The notes beneath the pieces are model-generated. The model was not told the origin of the DNA and searched no databases. It saw nothing but the letters and a program-made list of their open reading frames with translations. Positions 63,001 through 63,339 of a stretch of DNA of 64,000 bases are shown in pieces (within the stretch, counting starts at the first letter, position 1; every line of letters starts with the position of its first letter). The position numbers and the translations under genes are program-made. The DNA comes from Rapana venosa (taxonomy: Eukaryota; Mollusca; Gastropoda; Neogastropoda; Muricidae), in the NCBI GenBank assembly GCA_028751875.1, contig CM054157.1:5947470-6011469 (forward strand). The letters run 5' to 3'.

Positions 63001-63336
63001 GGGAGACTGTACTGAAGCCAAGGCATGCAAATAGTCACCCATCCACTTGGGGACCACGCTCAATGCTGCTTAACCTTGGCTTGGGGAAAGCTAGTGCTCA
63101 GACCATGGAGGAAACTTTAAATATTTACAAAGAAAAAAACTCACTTGCTTGCTCATTTTTCATGAGTAAATTCTACAGCACTTCCAGGAAATTAACAATG
63201 AAACGACATAAACATCAATCCACAAACTCAGCCATCGAAATGCAGCAAGCTCACGTTTCTAACTCACCTTCAATTTTTCCACAGTCTTGTTGTCGCGGAC
63301 TGAGCGACGTCCTGGTCTGACAGTGACATGCAGGGA
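9551..63336 (-). CDS. CIT: Citron Rho-interacting kinase homologue, 3' part of the gene (34 exons)
   Basis: Citron kinase is an AGC-family kinase and midbody scaffold that binds Rho and acts in abscission during cytokinesis. The kinase domain lies beyond the right edge. Within the window the encoded order is a long coiled coil, C1 zinc domain, PH domain, CNH propeller and a short C-terminal tail, about 2,290 residues in all. Family-specific segments decide the call over the related MRCK kinases: a C1 start reading MHHNIPHRF, the PH end TTCWPG, the CNH segment EFGVFVD followed by [10 protein letters not shown] and YREPFLY, and no CRIB motif after CNH. The coordinates are the join of the exons listed separately; GT-AG sites and phases agree throughout, with one GC-AG intron. 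One-base slips occur in exons 6, 8, 9, 10 and 20. An extra phase-0 exon could be hidden between 42.1 and 44.3 kb or between 21.5 and 25.9 kb. I see no clear poly(A) signal; TTTAAT near 7.88 kb (ATTAAA on the minus strand) is one candidate. Confidence 0.93.
10060..10427 (-). mobile_element. SINE family B, inverted copy
   Basis: Read on the minus strand, AGTGGTTAAGACCGTT and CATGAAGTCGTGGGTTTGAA form the head, followed by the same body as at 2101-2430 and an extra 3' block (GGTTCACCAGCGAGATTTT on the plus strand) also seen at 10.97, 44.68 and 63.63 kb. Confidence 0.8.
11139..11466 (-). mobile_element. SINE family A, full length
   Basis: Same structure as 1160-1482, with B box GGGTTCGATTCCCG and the tail phrase ATCGAGGATAATGG on the plus strand. 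It lies 95 bases from CIT exon 33. Confidence 0.85.
11561..11727 (-). CDS. CIT: CIT exon 33: end of the CNH domain and acidic tail
   Basis: It reads [20 protein letters not shown] then [20 protein letters not shown] and [16 protein letters not shown], phase 0 to 2. PAPRYLG and GAIYIASS match PNPRYLG and GAIYLASS, the last blade. After it comes an acidic serine-rich stretch with a K-E-N triplet. The acceptor is GGGGCTGTCAG and the donor ACGCG|gtgagt. Confidence 0.95.
11880..11976. repeat. (GGGA)n then (GA)n microsatellite
   Basis: GGGAG repeats pass into a GA run and then GAGT units. Confidence 0.95.
12620..12682. repeat. (GA)n microsatellite
   Basis: A pure GA run of about 62 bases. A degenerate family A SINE variant follows at about 12690-12880 (TGGGAATCGAACCCA as inverted B box). 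Confidence 0.95.
13075..13151 (-). CDS. CIT: CIT exon 32: CNH domain
   Basis: It reads [20 protein letters not shown] then TDKDQ, phase 1 to 0, against YREPYLFVTHFNSLEVIEI. The acceptor is GTGTCGACAG and the donor CAG|gtcaag. Confidence 0.95.
13737..13955 (+). mobile_element. tRNA-derived SINE, separate family
   Basis: It opens ATGGCGCAGTGGTTAGCGC with B box GCGGGTTCGATTCCC. The body contains CCAGCCGACTCCTACCCAG and CACACAGTCAAGCTTCATCC; part of the body recurs near 47270-47370. The head looks tRNA-like, but the body argues against a working tRNA gene. Confidence 0.75.
14064..14144 (-). CDS. CIT: CIT exon 31: CNH domain
   Basis: It reads [20 protein letters not shown] then SGLPLSF, phase 1 to 1, against [20 protein letters not shown] in vertebrate citron. 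This is the strongest single match in the gene. The acceptor is TGTCCACAG and the donor TTTCT|gtgagt. Confidence 0.97.
15370..15501 (-). CDS. CIT: CIT exon 30: CNH domain
   Basis: It reads [20 protein letters not shown] then [20 protein letters not shown] and LCFHG, phase 1 to 1. The [15 protein letters not shown] pattern corresponds to SFPVSIVQVNS and EEYLLCFHE. The acceptor TTGTGTTGTGCAG together with the first exon bases is copied upstream (see 15494-15666). The donor is CACG|gtgagt. Confidence 0.95.
15494..15666 (-). repeat. Short tandem repeat copying a CNH-exon 3' splice site
   Basis: The plus-strand phrase CCACAAAGTCTGCACAACAC, which spans the acceptor of CIT exon 30 and its first coding bases, recurs at about 15608. 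Around it are copies of ACCAGGTCACCAC and TTTCTTCACATCA at 15520, 15567 and 15635. There are about three units of 50-60 bases; the middle one lacks the splice-site phrase. Confidence 0.85.
16186..16294 (-). CDS. CIT: CIT exon 29: CNH domain
   Basis: It reads [20 protein letters not shown] then [17 protein letters not shown], phase 0 to 1. [20 protein letters not shown] matches [20 protein letters not shown]. The acceptor is TGGTTTCAG and the donor ATTG|gtgggt. Confidence 0.95.
16838..17040 (+). mobile_element. Non-LTR retrotransposon 3' fragment
   Basis: It encodes [20 protein letters not shown] and NREEWRR-like residues, then ends in an AAGAAGAAG tail. This is the common C-terminal end of an endonuclease/reverse transcriptase protein. 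A longer copy of the same family lies at 18330-18735, and the last part recurs at 39033-39113. Confidence 0.8.
17097..17132. repeat. Poly-C tract
   Basis: More than 30 C with one interrupting A, in the intron after CIT exon 28. Long G/C runs here also point to places where the assembly may miscount bases. Confidence 0.95.
17222..17454 (-). CDS. CIT: CIT exon 28: CNH domain
   Basis: It reads [20 protein letters not shown] to [20 protein letters not shown] then [10 protein letters not shown], phase 1 to 0. The segment [20 protein letters not shown] corresponds to [20 protein letters not shown]. The acceptor is TTTCTTTCAG and the donor AAG|gtcagc. A long poly-C tract and a retrotransposon tail lie in the next intron. 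Confidence 0.95.
18045..18192 (-). CDS. CIT: CIT exon 27: CNH domain
   Basis: It reads [20 protein letters not shown] then [20 protein letters not shown] to LLLTG, ending phase 1. [12 protein letters not shown] is the typical CNH blade motif (LVGTEEGLYALN in vertebrate citron). The acceptor is GTGTGTGCAG and the donor CACAG|gtactc. Confidence 0.95.
18300..18735 (+). mobile_element. Non-LTR retrotransposon 3' fragment
   Basis: An open frame of about 118 codons contains [20 protein letters not shown] and [20 protein letters not shown], followed by NREEWRR-type residues and a GAAGAAGAGGAAGAAG tail. RWFGHVQR and GRPxxxW are standard in the end of many non-LTR reverse transcriptases. It is a 5'-truncated insert in the intron after CIT exon 27's upstream side. 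Confidence 0.85.
19640..20230 (+). mobile_element. Non-LTR retrotransposon 3' end with C2H2-type finger
   Basis: About 180 codons remain open to a stop at 20186-20188. They contain [32 protein letters not shown], and a terminal [20 protein letters not shown], a zinc-finger-like end known from several invertebrate non-LTR elements. The tail ATCATCGGATCGATGGACGA runs into a GA repeat. The family differs from the 18.3-kb copy. The stretch 18743-19640 before it is GC-rich and may be more of the element in damaged form. Confidence 0.85.
20237..20515 (+). mobile_element. SINE family D, 5'-truncated
   Basis: It shares AAAGAACCCATGGCAACAAG and the GTGGCACTG, ACACACTCTCCC, TGAAAGTGGTATA blocks with the complete copies at 49879 and 56757. 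The tRNA-like head is absent. Confidence 0.75.
21018..21330 (-). mobile_element. SINE family C, degenerate copy
   Basis: GGTAAAGACGCTCCCATAAC, CAGCATACTGAGGGC and CTCCTCTCCCTCGCTGCTTA match the family C body in inverted orientation. The segment CCAAGGCCCATGACCAGTCACC is duplicated, so the head region is repeated within this copy. Confidence 0.7.
21450..21530 (-). CDS. CIT: CIT exon 26: start of the CNH domain
   Basis: The 27 codons read [20 protein letters not shown] then ALSLSPQ, phase 0 to 0, acceptor TTGTGGACAG and donor CAG|gtcagt. [13 protein letters not shown] aligns with RLDMNCTLPFSDQ, which opens the citron propeller. Confidence 0.9.
21610..22600. repeat. 54-56-bp minisatellite
   Basis: Units of GAACATCAGAAGACAGACAA, GAATTCAGAGG, a run of A, then GACTATTTTACAGAAT are nearly identical from 22150 to 22600 and grow more degenerate towards 21610, beside CIT exon 26. 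It has no coding sense. Confidence 0.9.
22672..23012 (-). mobile_element. SINE family A, full length
   Basis: Inserted at the end of the 54-bp minisatellite: GACTATTTTACAGA resumes immediately after the SINE head at 23020. B box is GGGAATTGAACCTGGG, one of the more changed heads. Confidence 0.83.
23441..23508. repeat. (GT)n microsatellite
   Basis: A pure GT run of about 66 bases. From 23510 to 24040 the sequence is AT-rich without visible features. Confidence 0.96.
24042..24338 (-). mobile_element. SINE family C (tRNA/5S-like), full length
   Basis: On the minus strand it starts GACGGGATAGCTCAGTGGTC, continues AAGTTAAGCAGCGTTGAGCG and TTGGATGGGTGACCGTTTGC, then a body ending in TACCTTTT. See 27342-27641 for the comparison to 5S rRNA. 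Confidence 0.85.
24675..24888 (-). mobile_element. SINE family A, head-truncated
   Basis: Tail and middle of the family match, stopping at CATCCGAAGGA. The tRNA head is missing. Confidence 0.8.
25187..25453 (-). mobile_element. SINE family A, head-truncated
   Basis: It runs from TTATATCGAGGATAATGG to AAAATATCTCCTTGA and lacks the tRNA head. It lies 50 bases from the 96-bp splice-site array. Confidence 0.8.
25503..25884 (-). repeat. 96-bp tandem repeat copying the PH-exon 5' splice site
   Basis: Four units of about 96 bases lie directly inside the intron after CIT exon 25. On the plus strand each holds the phrase GCTTACATTTTT or a one-base variant, at about 25589, 25686, 25781 and 25879. The last is the genuine donor (AAAAAT|gtaagc on the minus strand). 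The rest of the unit (TTGGTACACAGCAG, CATGTCTTGGCTTTTC) is conserved between copies. The third copy has ACATGT in place of ACATTT. Confidence 0.88.
25885..25990 (-). CDS. CIT: CIT exon 25: PH domain, C-terminal helix
   Basis: It reads [20 protein letters not shown] then [15 protein letters not shown], completing the split arginine. The invariant PH-domain tryptophan is in KQRWVAALE, matching KQRWVTALE of vertebrate citron. The acceptor is TTGTTGCAG and the donor AAAAAT|gtaagc, phase 2 to 0. The donor and the bases around it are repeated downstream in the intron (see the 25503-25884 array). Confidence 0.95.
26684..26893 (+). mobile_element. Degenerate family A SINE
   Basis: The head GGTAGCCTGGTAGTCAGAGC with GCAGGTTCAAGTTTCTG, then GTTAACATCGCTACCGACTCC and AAACTGAGGTCTTACGATG, follow family A in plus orientation with many changes. 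Confidence 0.65.
27140..27312 (+). mobile_element. SINE family A, head-truncated
   Basis: AGAACATCTCACGCGCACGT through CTCGATATAAAAGAATAAAA. A complete family C SINE begins 30 bases further on. Confidence 0.8.
27342..27641 (+). mobile_element. SINE family C with tRNA-like and 5S rRNA-like head
   Basis: The first 35 bases (GACGGGATAGCTCAGTGGTC, GGAGCACTCGCTTTC) look like the 5' half of a tRNA with an A box. The following stretch at 27384-27438 reads AAGTTAAGCAGCG, GAGCGTGGTTACCAG, TTGGATGGGTGACCG. It parallels the eukaryotic 5S rRNA internal promoter AAGCTAAGCAGGGTCGGGCC, TGGTTAGTACTTGGATGGGA, GACCG. The body and CCTTTACCTTTT end follow. At least six copies are in the window (21.0, 24.0, 27.3, 29.5, 55.9, 62.8 kb). 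Confidence 0.85.
27673..27909 (-). CDS. CIT: CIT exon 24: PH domain, main part
   Basis: It reads [20 protein letters not shown], then [19 protein letters not shown] and [14 protein letters not shown], ending TTCWPG with a split arginine. [11 protein letters not shown] and the TTCWPGR end align with GWDRKYIVLEG and TTCWPGR of citron. The acceptor GGCCCGCAG has a good pyrimidine tract. An open frame continues upstream (SADLARR) but that part is then intron. The donor is GGCAG|gtaggg, phase 2 to 2. Confidence 0.93.
27961..28480. repeat. 150-bp tandem repeat, three units
   Basis: Units begin near 27966, 28116 and 28266 (TGTGTCCATAGTTCTCTG, GGGCCGATCTAAGACTG, ATGCAAACCAAGCTGTAC, GAGGAGCTGGAAAGG). 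The last passes into CACATCTGATGACG and AAAGCGAACGACAAAAGAAG, a repeat end also seen at 15175-15315. It lies in the intron between exons 23 and 24. Confidence 0.88.
28590..28620 (-). CDS. CIT: CIT exon 23 (tentative): 31-base micro-exon leading into PH
   Basis: The acceptor is a near-ideal GGTTTTTTTCAG and the donor GATGT|gtaagt. The 31 bases read [10 protein letters not shown]. They enter in phase 1 and leave in phase 2, which is the change needed to connect exon 22 to the PH exon. The residues would give the first strand of the PH domain, though resemblance to GWMKVPR of vertebrate citron is slight. RNA evidence is needed to accept it. Confidence 0.45.
28696..28773 (-). CDS. CIT: CIT exon 22 (tentative): helical linker between C1 and PH
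   Basis: Splice sites are strong: TTATTTATCTGTAG acceptor and ACTACT|gtaagt donor. The 78 bases read [20 protein letters not shown] then VDNKNY, with phase 1 in and 1 out, exactly what the previous exon leaves. The sequence is a short amphipathic helix. I know of no counterpart in vertebrate citron, so it may be lineage-specific or alternatively used. Confidence 0.6.
28847..29178 (+). repeat. Interspersed repeat family G
   Basis: The segment from AAAAGCTGTGTCAGTTATTG to GGGTGTAAAGCTGGGGAACG-type sequence recurs at 58026-58363 with good identity. It has an ACAACAACAAC end typical of a short retroposon tail. No coding frame. Confidence 0.8.
29232..29254. repeat. Poly-G tract
   Basis: An uninterrupted run of about 20 G after a CA repeat, 60 bases from the donor of CIT exon 21. 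Confidence 0.95.
29317..29490 (-). CDS. CIT: CIT exon 21: second half of the C1 zinc domain
   Basis: With the split glutamate it reads [20 protein letters not shown] then [20 protein letters not shown] to GSKCPG. With the previous exon it completes the C1 pattern, KCxxC, KCQEC, HPKC and the closing cysteine of PATCGLP, so all zinc ligands are present. Citron-type C1 domains are atypical and are not expected to bind phorbol ester; that is family knowledge. Phase 1 in and 1 out, donor CCCAG|gtaaac. Confidence 0.95.
29507..29782 (-). mobile_element. SINE family C, inverted, internally shortened
   Basis: It lies 16 bases upstream of the acceptor of CIT exon 21, so the SINE end adjoins the branch-point region. 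The part between the GTACCTGCCC and TTTACCTTCCC blocks is deleted. Confidence 0.83.
29800..30005 (-). mobile_element. ATT-tail element and family A fragment
   Basis: An AATAATAATAATG run with GTATGGAATTTATATTGCGC and TTGTAAAGCAACAAATC is followed by a 5'-truncated family A piece (TCGAGGATAATGGAATAAAA). The first block also occurs at 2353-2425, 4155-4225, 9795-9850, 12063-12105 and 62020-62090. Confidence 0.7.
30006..31240. other. Intron stretch with a degenerate SINE only
   Basis: I see no exon from 30005 to 31240. A family B 3' block is at 30826-30925 and a diverged family A-like SINE (AGGAATCGAACCCAGAACC as inverted B box) at 30975-31225. Confidence 0.6.
31453..31744 (-). CDS. CIT: CIT exon 20: linker and first half of the C1 zinc domain
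   Basis: The C1 part reads [37 protein letters not shown], nearly the vertebrate citron sequence. It carries the first histidine and the two CxxC pairs' first members of the cysteine-rich fold. Upstream, [13 protein letters not shown] lies in another frame and matches a conserved citron linker. The frame slips twice, near 31694-31699 and at the G run at 31621-31625. Adding one base at each gives 294 bases and the right phases (1 in, 1 out). The donor is CAGG|gtgggt. Confidence 0.92.
31795..32960. repeat. 247-bp tandem repeat with an insertion in its first unit
   Basis: Full units run 32448-32694 and 32695-32960 (GTGTGTACAGAATGCAGGAA, CATGCACAGATATACGCATA, CTACATCTTCCAAGTTACAA, GACTACTAAGAATTC). 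The first unit is split: 31795-31862 and 32258-32447, with about 395 unrelated bases between. The insert is flanked on both sides by an ACACACAC, TG-type sequence. Confidence 0.87.
33405..33735 (+). mobile_element. Non-LTR retrotransposon 3' fragment
   Basis: Residues [20 protein letters not shown] followed, in a shifted frame, by [13 protein letters not shown] and an AGAAGAAGAAGAAG tail mark the reverse-transcriptase end. The tail stops about 15 bases from the 5' splice site of CIT exon 19. Confidence 0.83.
33750..33924 (-). CDS. CIT: CIT exon 19: last helical segment before C1
   Basis: It reads [20 protein letters not shown] then [20 protein letters not shown] to KFARDNE, ending phase 1. 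[15 protein letters not shown] matches PLQYNELKLALEKEK of vertebrate citron. The donor GAAT|gtgaga sits about 20 bases from the A/G-rich tail of a retrotransposon fragment. The acceptor is TTGCCCAG. Confidence 0.92.
34096..34512 (+). repeat. Repeat family H followed by an inverted family B SINE head
   Basis: 34096-34383 matches 4236-4545. The remainder is an inverted family B head (TTCAAACCCACGTCTTCATG, GGTCTCAACCACTCGACTCC). Confidence 0.75.
34780..35400. repeat. About 32-bp minisatellite
   Basis: Units of CAGGCAGGCCATAAGAAAGA, CAGAGACAACCA repeat at least 17 times with scattered changes and shortened units on the left, more uniform on the right. Long open frames on the minus strand here are translated repeat, not genes. 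Confidence 0.93.
35430..35470. repeat. (GACAA)n microsatellite
   Basis: Six to seven copies of AGACA just beyond the 32-bp array. Confidence 0.9.
35470..36520. other. Intron stretch with no feature seen
   Basis: AT-rich single-copy-looking sequence inside the 8-kb intron between CIT exons 18 and 19. No exon, SINE head or tandem repeat was found. Confidence 0.5.
36528..37260. repeat. 77/82-bp minisatellite, ten units
   Basis: The phrase CAGTACTATTGAAGTGTTCA recurs at about 36534, 36611, 36693, 36770, 36847, 36924, 37006, 37088 and 37164, with a decayed copy at 37245. Spacings are 77, 82, 77, 77, 77, 82, 82 and 76, the longer units carrying an extra ATACA-like five bases. Confidence 0.92.
39033..39113 (+). 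mobile_element. Retrotransposon 3'-end remnant
   Basis: AAACAGAGAGAGATGGAGAA, then CCTTGGAGAAACATGACAAA and an AAGAAGAAGAAGAAG tail match the ends at 16955-17035 and 18645-18730. Only the last 80 bases are present. Confidence 0.82.
39219..39416 (-). CDS. Short open frame in an intron, unrecognised
   Basis: From ATG to stop it encodes 65 residues, [20 protein letters not shown] to [14 protein letters not shown]. Composition resembles a real protein (amphipathic helices, a CGCGYxxxC cluster), unlike the neighbouring frames. There are no splice sites that join it to CIT in phase that I can support. It may be a transposon remnant or chance. Confidence 0.25.
   Translation of the reverse strand: MDQCSRKLVIKYYLEQALKKESSFEEFISQENSSNELRPLLFKAKEAAIQMKCGCGYINKCLHNI
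41985..42095 (-). CDS. CIT: CIT exon 18: end of the coiled coil, KKKK junction
   Basis: The 37 codons read [20 protein letters not shown] then [17 protein letters not shown], phase 0 to 0. This matches the GTISQQTKLIDFLQ and AKKKK stretch of vertebrate citron closely, one of the better anchors in the gene. The donor AAA|gtatcc follows a run of A; the acceptor is CCACTAG. Confidence 0.93.
44279..44419 (-). CDS. CIT: CIT exon 17: coiled coil
   Basis: The 47 codons begin [20 protein letters not shown] and end [10 protein letters not shown], phase 0 to 0, with acceptor ACCTTCCAG and donor CAG|gtaagc. Part of the vertebrate sequence that should follow (between TEALQ and the FESTIGQQ segment) is not found, so the protein may be shorter here or an exon may be missed. 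Confidence 0.87.
45061..45108. repeat. (CA)n microsatellite
   Basis: A pure CA run of 48 bases in the intron after CIT exon 16. Confidence 0.96.
45292..45396 (-). CDS. CIT: CIT exon 16: coiled coil
   Basis: The 35 codons read [20 protein letters not shown] to INDLKEE, phase 0 to 0, with acceptor GATGGCAG and donor GAA|gtgagt. The opening methionine is internal to the protein. A CA microsatellite lies 180 bases downstream in the next intron. Confidence 0.85.
45973..46108 (-). CDS. CIT: CIT exon 15: coiled coil
   Basis: It reads [38 protein letters not shown] and VQHMSAK, phase 2 to 0. The HKAEV and LNKQL pattern aligns with HKAEILALQQAL of vertebrate citron. The donor is AAG|gtagga and the acceptor TTTTGTCAG. 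Confidence 0.9.
46234..46600 (+). mobile_element. SINE family B, full length
   Basis: The head CGCTATAGCCAAGTGGTTAA with B box GTGGGTTCAAATCTCGG, then TGGTGAATGAAGGGTGGGGA, GGGTTACGGAAAC and the 3' block AAAATCTCACCTTCGGTGAA. Confidence 0.83.
46819..46902 (-). CDS. CIT: CIT exon 14: coiled coil
   Basis: It completes the split arginine and reads [20 protein letters not shown] then LQALSSA, phase 2 in and 2 out. The acceptor is TTCGTTTTGCAG and the donor GCAAG|gttagc. Length (84 bases) and position match the exon that follows the QWEAWR segment in other citrons. Confidence 0.87.
47040..48000. other. Intron stretch with only minor repeats
   Basis: A short GATGATGATAC-like tract at 47150-47215 and a body fragment of the 13.7-kb SINE at 47270-47370. 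No exon seen. Confidence 0.5.
48282..48391 (-). CDS. CIT: CIT exon 13: coiled coil, GC donor
   Basis: The exon starts [20 protein letters not shown] and ends SQWNEMR, the last arginine split over the junction (phase 2). It aligns with vertebrate citron around LEEQVMDLEALND and RQWEAWR. The 5' splice site is ATGAG|gcaagt, the standard form of the minor GC-AG intron class. A GT site a few bases away does not keep the phase. Confidence 0.88.
48409..48728 (+). mobile_element. SINE family A, full length, plus strand
   Basis: It starts GACGGGATAGCCTGATGGTTAG only 18 bases upstream of the acceptor of CIT exon 13 and ends with CTCGAAATAAAAGAATAAAA. The B box region is changed (GATCTGCGATTCCCG). Confidence 0.83.
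48920..49016. repeat. (GT)n microsatellite
   Basis: About 70 bases of pure GT, then GT interrupted by TAT. Confidence 0.96.
49060..49330. repeat. Three-unit degenerate repeat ahead of exon 12 donor
   Basis: The block GCTCTGAGTGTG / TTAATTCCACTTCATGTT, GGACTCTAGCTCAAGTTC, TGAGTAAGTTG is repeated about every 90 bases (49060, 49150, 49250). It ends within the donor region of CIT exon 12 (GAGTAAGTTGTAAGTGTAC). Confidence 0.65.
49333..49449 (-). CDS. CIT: CIT exon 12: coiled coil
   Basis: The 39 codons begin [20 protein letters not shown] and end QQYDMEAK, phase 0 to 0, with acceptor GGTCATCAG and donor AAG|gtacac. It matches the segment of citron just before the LEEQVMDLEAL region. Confidence 0.85.
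49879..50293 (+). mobile_element. SINE family D, full length
   Basis: The head GGTGGGTCGGTGGTCTAGAG with B box GGTGGTTCGAATCCCG, then GATGAGACGATAAACCGAGG, AAAGAACCCATGGCAACAAG, GTGGCGCTGCTCTGTGGCGA and an AAATAAATAAAT tail. It lies 130 bases from CIT exon 11. Confidence 0.87.
50422..50676 (-). CDS. CIT: CIT exon 11: coiled coil
   Basis: The 85 codons begin [20 protein letters not shown] and end [13 protein letters not shown], phase 0 to 0. The acceptor is CTTTCCAG and the donor AAG|gtgggc. The frame is uninterrupted and the exon is GC-rich. A SINE of family D ends 130 bases downstream of the donor in the next intron. Confidence 0.9.
51241..51772 (-). CDS. CIT: CIT exon 10: coiled coil, with a one-base frame slip
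   Basis: The exon reads [20 protein letters not shown] to [14 protein letters not shown] in one frame, then [20 protein letters not shown] to [14 protein letters not shown] in another. The slip is at about 51541-51548. The 532 bases are one more than a multiple of three while both ends are phase 0, so one extra base (or two missing) explains it. The stretch [19 protein letters not shown] resembles the part of vertebrate citron around its NAELNNQN segment. The donor is ACG|gtgagc. Confidence 0.85.
52466..52610 (-). mobile_element. Non-LTR retrotransposon C-terminal remnant
   Basis: The minus strand encodes [20 protein letters not shown] then [10 protein letters not shown] and a stop, the classic end of one group of reverse transcriptases (DRxxWR/K). 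It is followed by a GAT trinucleotide tail at 52470-52490. Only the last 35 or so codons remain, about 75 bases from the donor of CIT exon 9. Confidence 0.83.
52687..54596 (-). CDS. CIT: CIT exon 9: 1.9-kb coiled-coil exon with 24-residue repeats and frame slips
   Basis: This is by far the largest exon, about 637 codons against 10-178 for the others. The acceptor GCGGGCAG precedes [18 protein letters not shown]. From 54125 to 53550 it encodes eight consecutive units of exactly 24 residues with hydrophobic residues at positions 1, 5, 8 and 12. From about 53540 to 52985 the coiled-coil signal jumps between frames: [33 protein letters not shown] and [20 protein letters not shown] lie in different frames. 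After 52985 one frame ([18 protein letters not shown] to ERQLESLQ) runs to the donor CAG|gtaagt. The length of 1,910 bases is one short of a multiple of three while both ends are phase 0. Small indels in the assembly are the likeliest cause. I know of no counterpart of this size in vertebrate citron. Confidence 0.8.
53550..54125 (-). repeat. Eight in-frame 72-bp (24-residue) repeats inside CIT exon 9
   Basis: Units begin [84 protein letters not shown] and [12 protein letters not shown]. Each is 24 residues long with no length variation, although the second half of each unit has diverged strongly. That implies old duplications under selection for length. Hydrophobic spacing across a unit is 4,3,4,3,4,3,3, so each unit contains a three-residue offset from the heptad. 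Confidence 0.88.
54843..55200. mobile_element. Two family A SINE fragments in opposite orientation
   Basis: An inverted tail piece lies at 54843-54905 and a plus-strand tail piece at 55080-55175 (CATACACACGGGGACTGGAT, CCTCGATATAAAAGAATAAA). An AAATAAATAAAT run follows. Confidence 0.72.
55303..55496. repeat. (CA)n microsatellite, interrupted
   Basis: Almost 200 bases of CA with CG and CT interruptions, ending six bases from the donor of CIT exon 8. Confidence 0.95.
55503..55855 (-). CDS. CIT: CIT exon 8: coiled coil, with a one-base frame slip near its start
   Basis: The first codons [10 protein letters not shown] follow the acceptor TTTCAG. The rest, from [15 protein letters not shown] to RAQLQLK, lies one frame away. 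The slip is at about 55823-55830, beside a short G run. The exon is 353 bases as given and 354 (118 codons, phase 0 to 0) with one base restored. The donor AAG|gtgagg adjoins a long CA microsatellite. Confidence 0.85.
55908..56195 (-). mobile_element. SINE family C, full length
   Basis: Inverted copy, very close to 24042-24338, with the 5S-like stretch CGGTCACCCATCCAACTGGT and GCTGCTTAACTTGG on the plus strand. It starts about 50 bases upstream of CIT exon 8's acceptor. Confidence 0.87.
56757..57176 (+). mobile_element. SINE family D, full length
   Basis: Close to 49879-50293 over its whole length, with head GGATCGGTGGTTTAGAGGTA and an AATAAATAAAAT tail. A family A tail fragment at 56553-56665 precedes it. 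Confidence 0.86.
57446..57656 (-). CDS. CIT: CIT exon 7: coiled coil
   Basis: The exon starts in phase 2 and reads [18 protein letters not shown] onward to [11 protein letters not shown], 211 bases ending in phase 0. The donor is CAG|gtagga and the acceptor GCGCAG. The heptads are regular and the GC content is high compared with the flanking introns. Confidence 0.88.
57970..58562 (+). mobile_element. SINE family A split by a family G insertion
   Basis: 57970-58025 and 58364-58562 are neighbouring parts of one family A SINE. Between them lies a 335-base family G copy. GACTATAAGCCATGG at the left edge and GACTATAAACCGAGG at the right edge look like a target-site duplication. Confidence 0.82.
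59105..59201 (-). CDS. CIT: CIT exon 6: coiled coil, with a one-base frame slip
   Basis: The exon starts [12 protein letters not shown] in one frame and continues [19 protein letters not shown] in another. The change falls at the five-base T run at 59161-59165 (A run on the coding strand). At 97 bases the exon would end in the wrong phase. Restoring one base gives 98 and the phase-2 end that the next exon needs (AG joined to G makes an arginine). The donor ATCAG|gtaata and acceptor TTGTTCAG look intact, so I read this as one missing base in the assembly, not as gene decay. Confidence 0.75.
59463..59522. repeat. (CA)n microsatellite
   Basis: A CA run of about 60 bases with one CG interruption. 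Confidence 0.95.
59949..60135. repeat. (TA)n, (GATA), (GAAT) and (GACA) compound microsatellite
   Basis: TA repeats pass into GATA, GA, TGAA and GACA tracts. The right end is about 95 bases from the donor of CIT exon 5. Confidence 0.95.
60231..60326 (-). CDS. CIT: CIT exon 5: coiled coil
   Basis: The 32 codons begin [20 protein letters not shown] and end CMDKTR, phase 0 to 0, with acceptor TTGTCTAG and donor CGG|gtaaag. It continues the coiled coil. A TA-rich microsatellite begins about 150 bases downstream in the following intron. Confidence 0.78.
60997..61068 (-). CDS. CIT: CIT exon 4: coiled coil
   Basis: The 24 codons begin [20 protein letters not shown] and end AKLK, phase 0 to 0. The acceptor is CTTTGCAG and the donor AAG|gtatac. 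This is a short heptad-repeat exon in the Rho-binding coiled-coil portion of the protein. Confidence 0.78.
61481..61606 (-). CDS. CIT: CIT exon 3: coiled coil
   Basis: The 42 codons begin [18 protein letters not shown] and end QRKLIQ, phase 0 to 0, with acceptor TTTCACCAG and donor CAG|gtctgt. The segment is highly charged and helical. It continues the coiled coil from the previous exon without a frame change. Confidence 0.78.
62355..62438 (-). CDS. CIT: CIT exon 2: coiled coil
   Basis: The 28 codons begin [20 protein letters not shown] and end KKMA, phase 0 to 0. The donor is GCG|gtaagt. The acceptor CAATGGACAG has a weak pyrimidine tract, so the 5' edge is a little less certain than the frame. 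The heptad pattern is clear. Confidence 0.72.
62838..63108 (-). mobile_element. SINE family C, degenerate
   Basis: GGTGTCCCATAACCTATACA, CAGCATATTGAGGGCAGCGC and CCCATCCACTTGGGGACCAC match the inverted family C. The tRNA-like start is lost after GCTAGTGCTCAGACCA. Confidence 0.75.
63268..63336 (-). CDS. CIT: CIT exon 1 of window: basic linker after the kinase region
   Basis: The 23 codons read [17 protein letters not shown] then TVEKLK. The acceptor is a C-rich tract ending CAG and the donor is AAG|gtgag, phase 0 at both ends. The segment is basic and is the start of the coiled-coil region in this window; it has no strong counterpart that I recognise. Everything upstream, including the kinase domain, is outside the window. 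Confidence 0.6.
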
Positions 63337-63339
63337 CTG

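Noticed and set aside
9551..63336. MRCK (CDC42BP) rather than citron
   Set aside because: MRCK shares the C1-PH-CNH order but has a CRIB motif after CNH, which is absent. The C1, PH and CNH sequences follow citron closely.
9551..63336. A citron pseudogene, because of the frame slips
   Set aside because: All splice sites and phases are intact, no nonsense change stands alone, and each slip is one base, mostly at a short run. Assembly error explains this better, though reads are needed.
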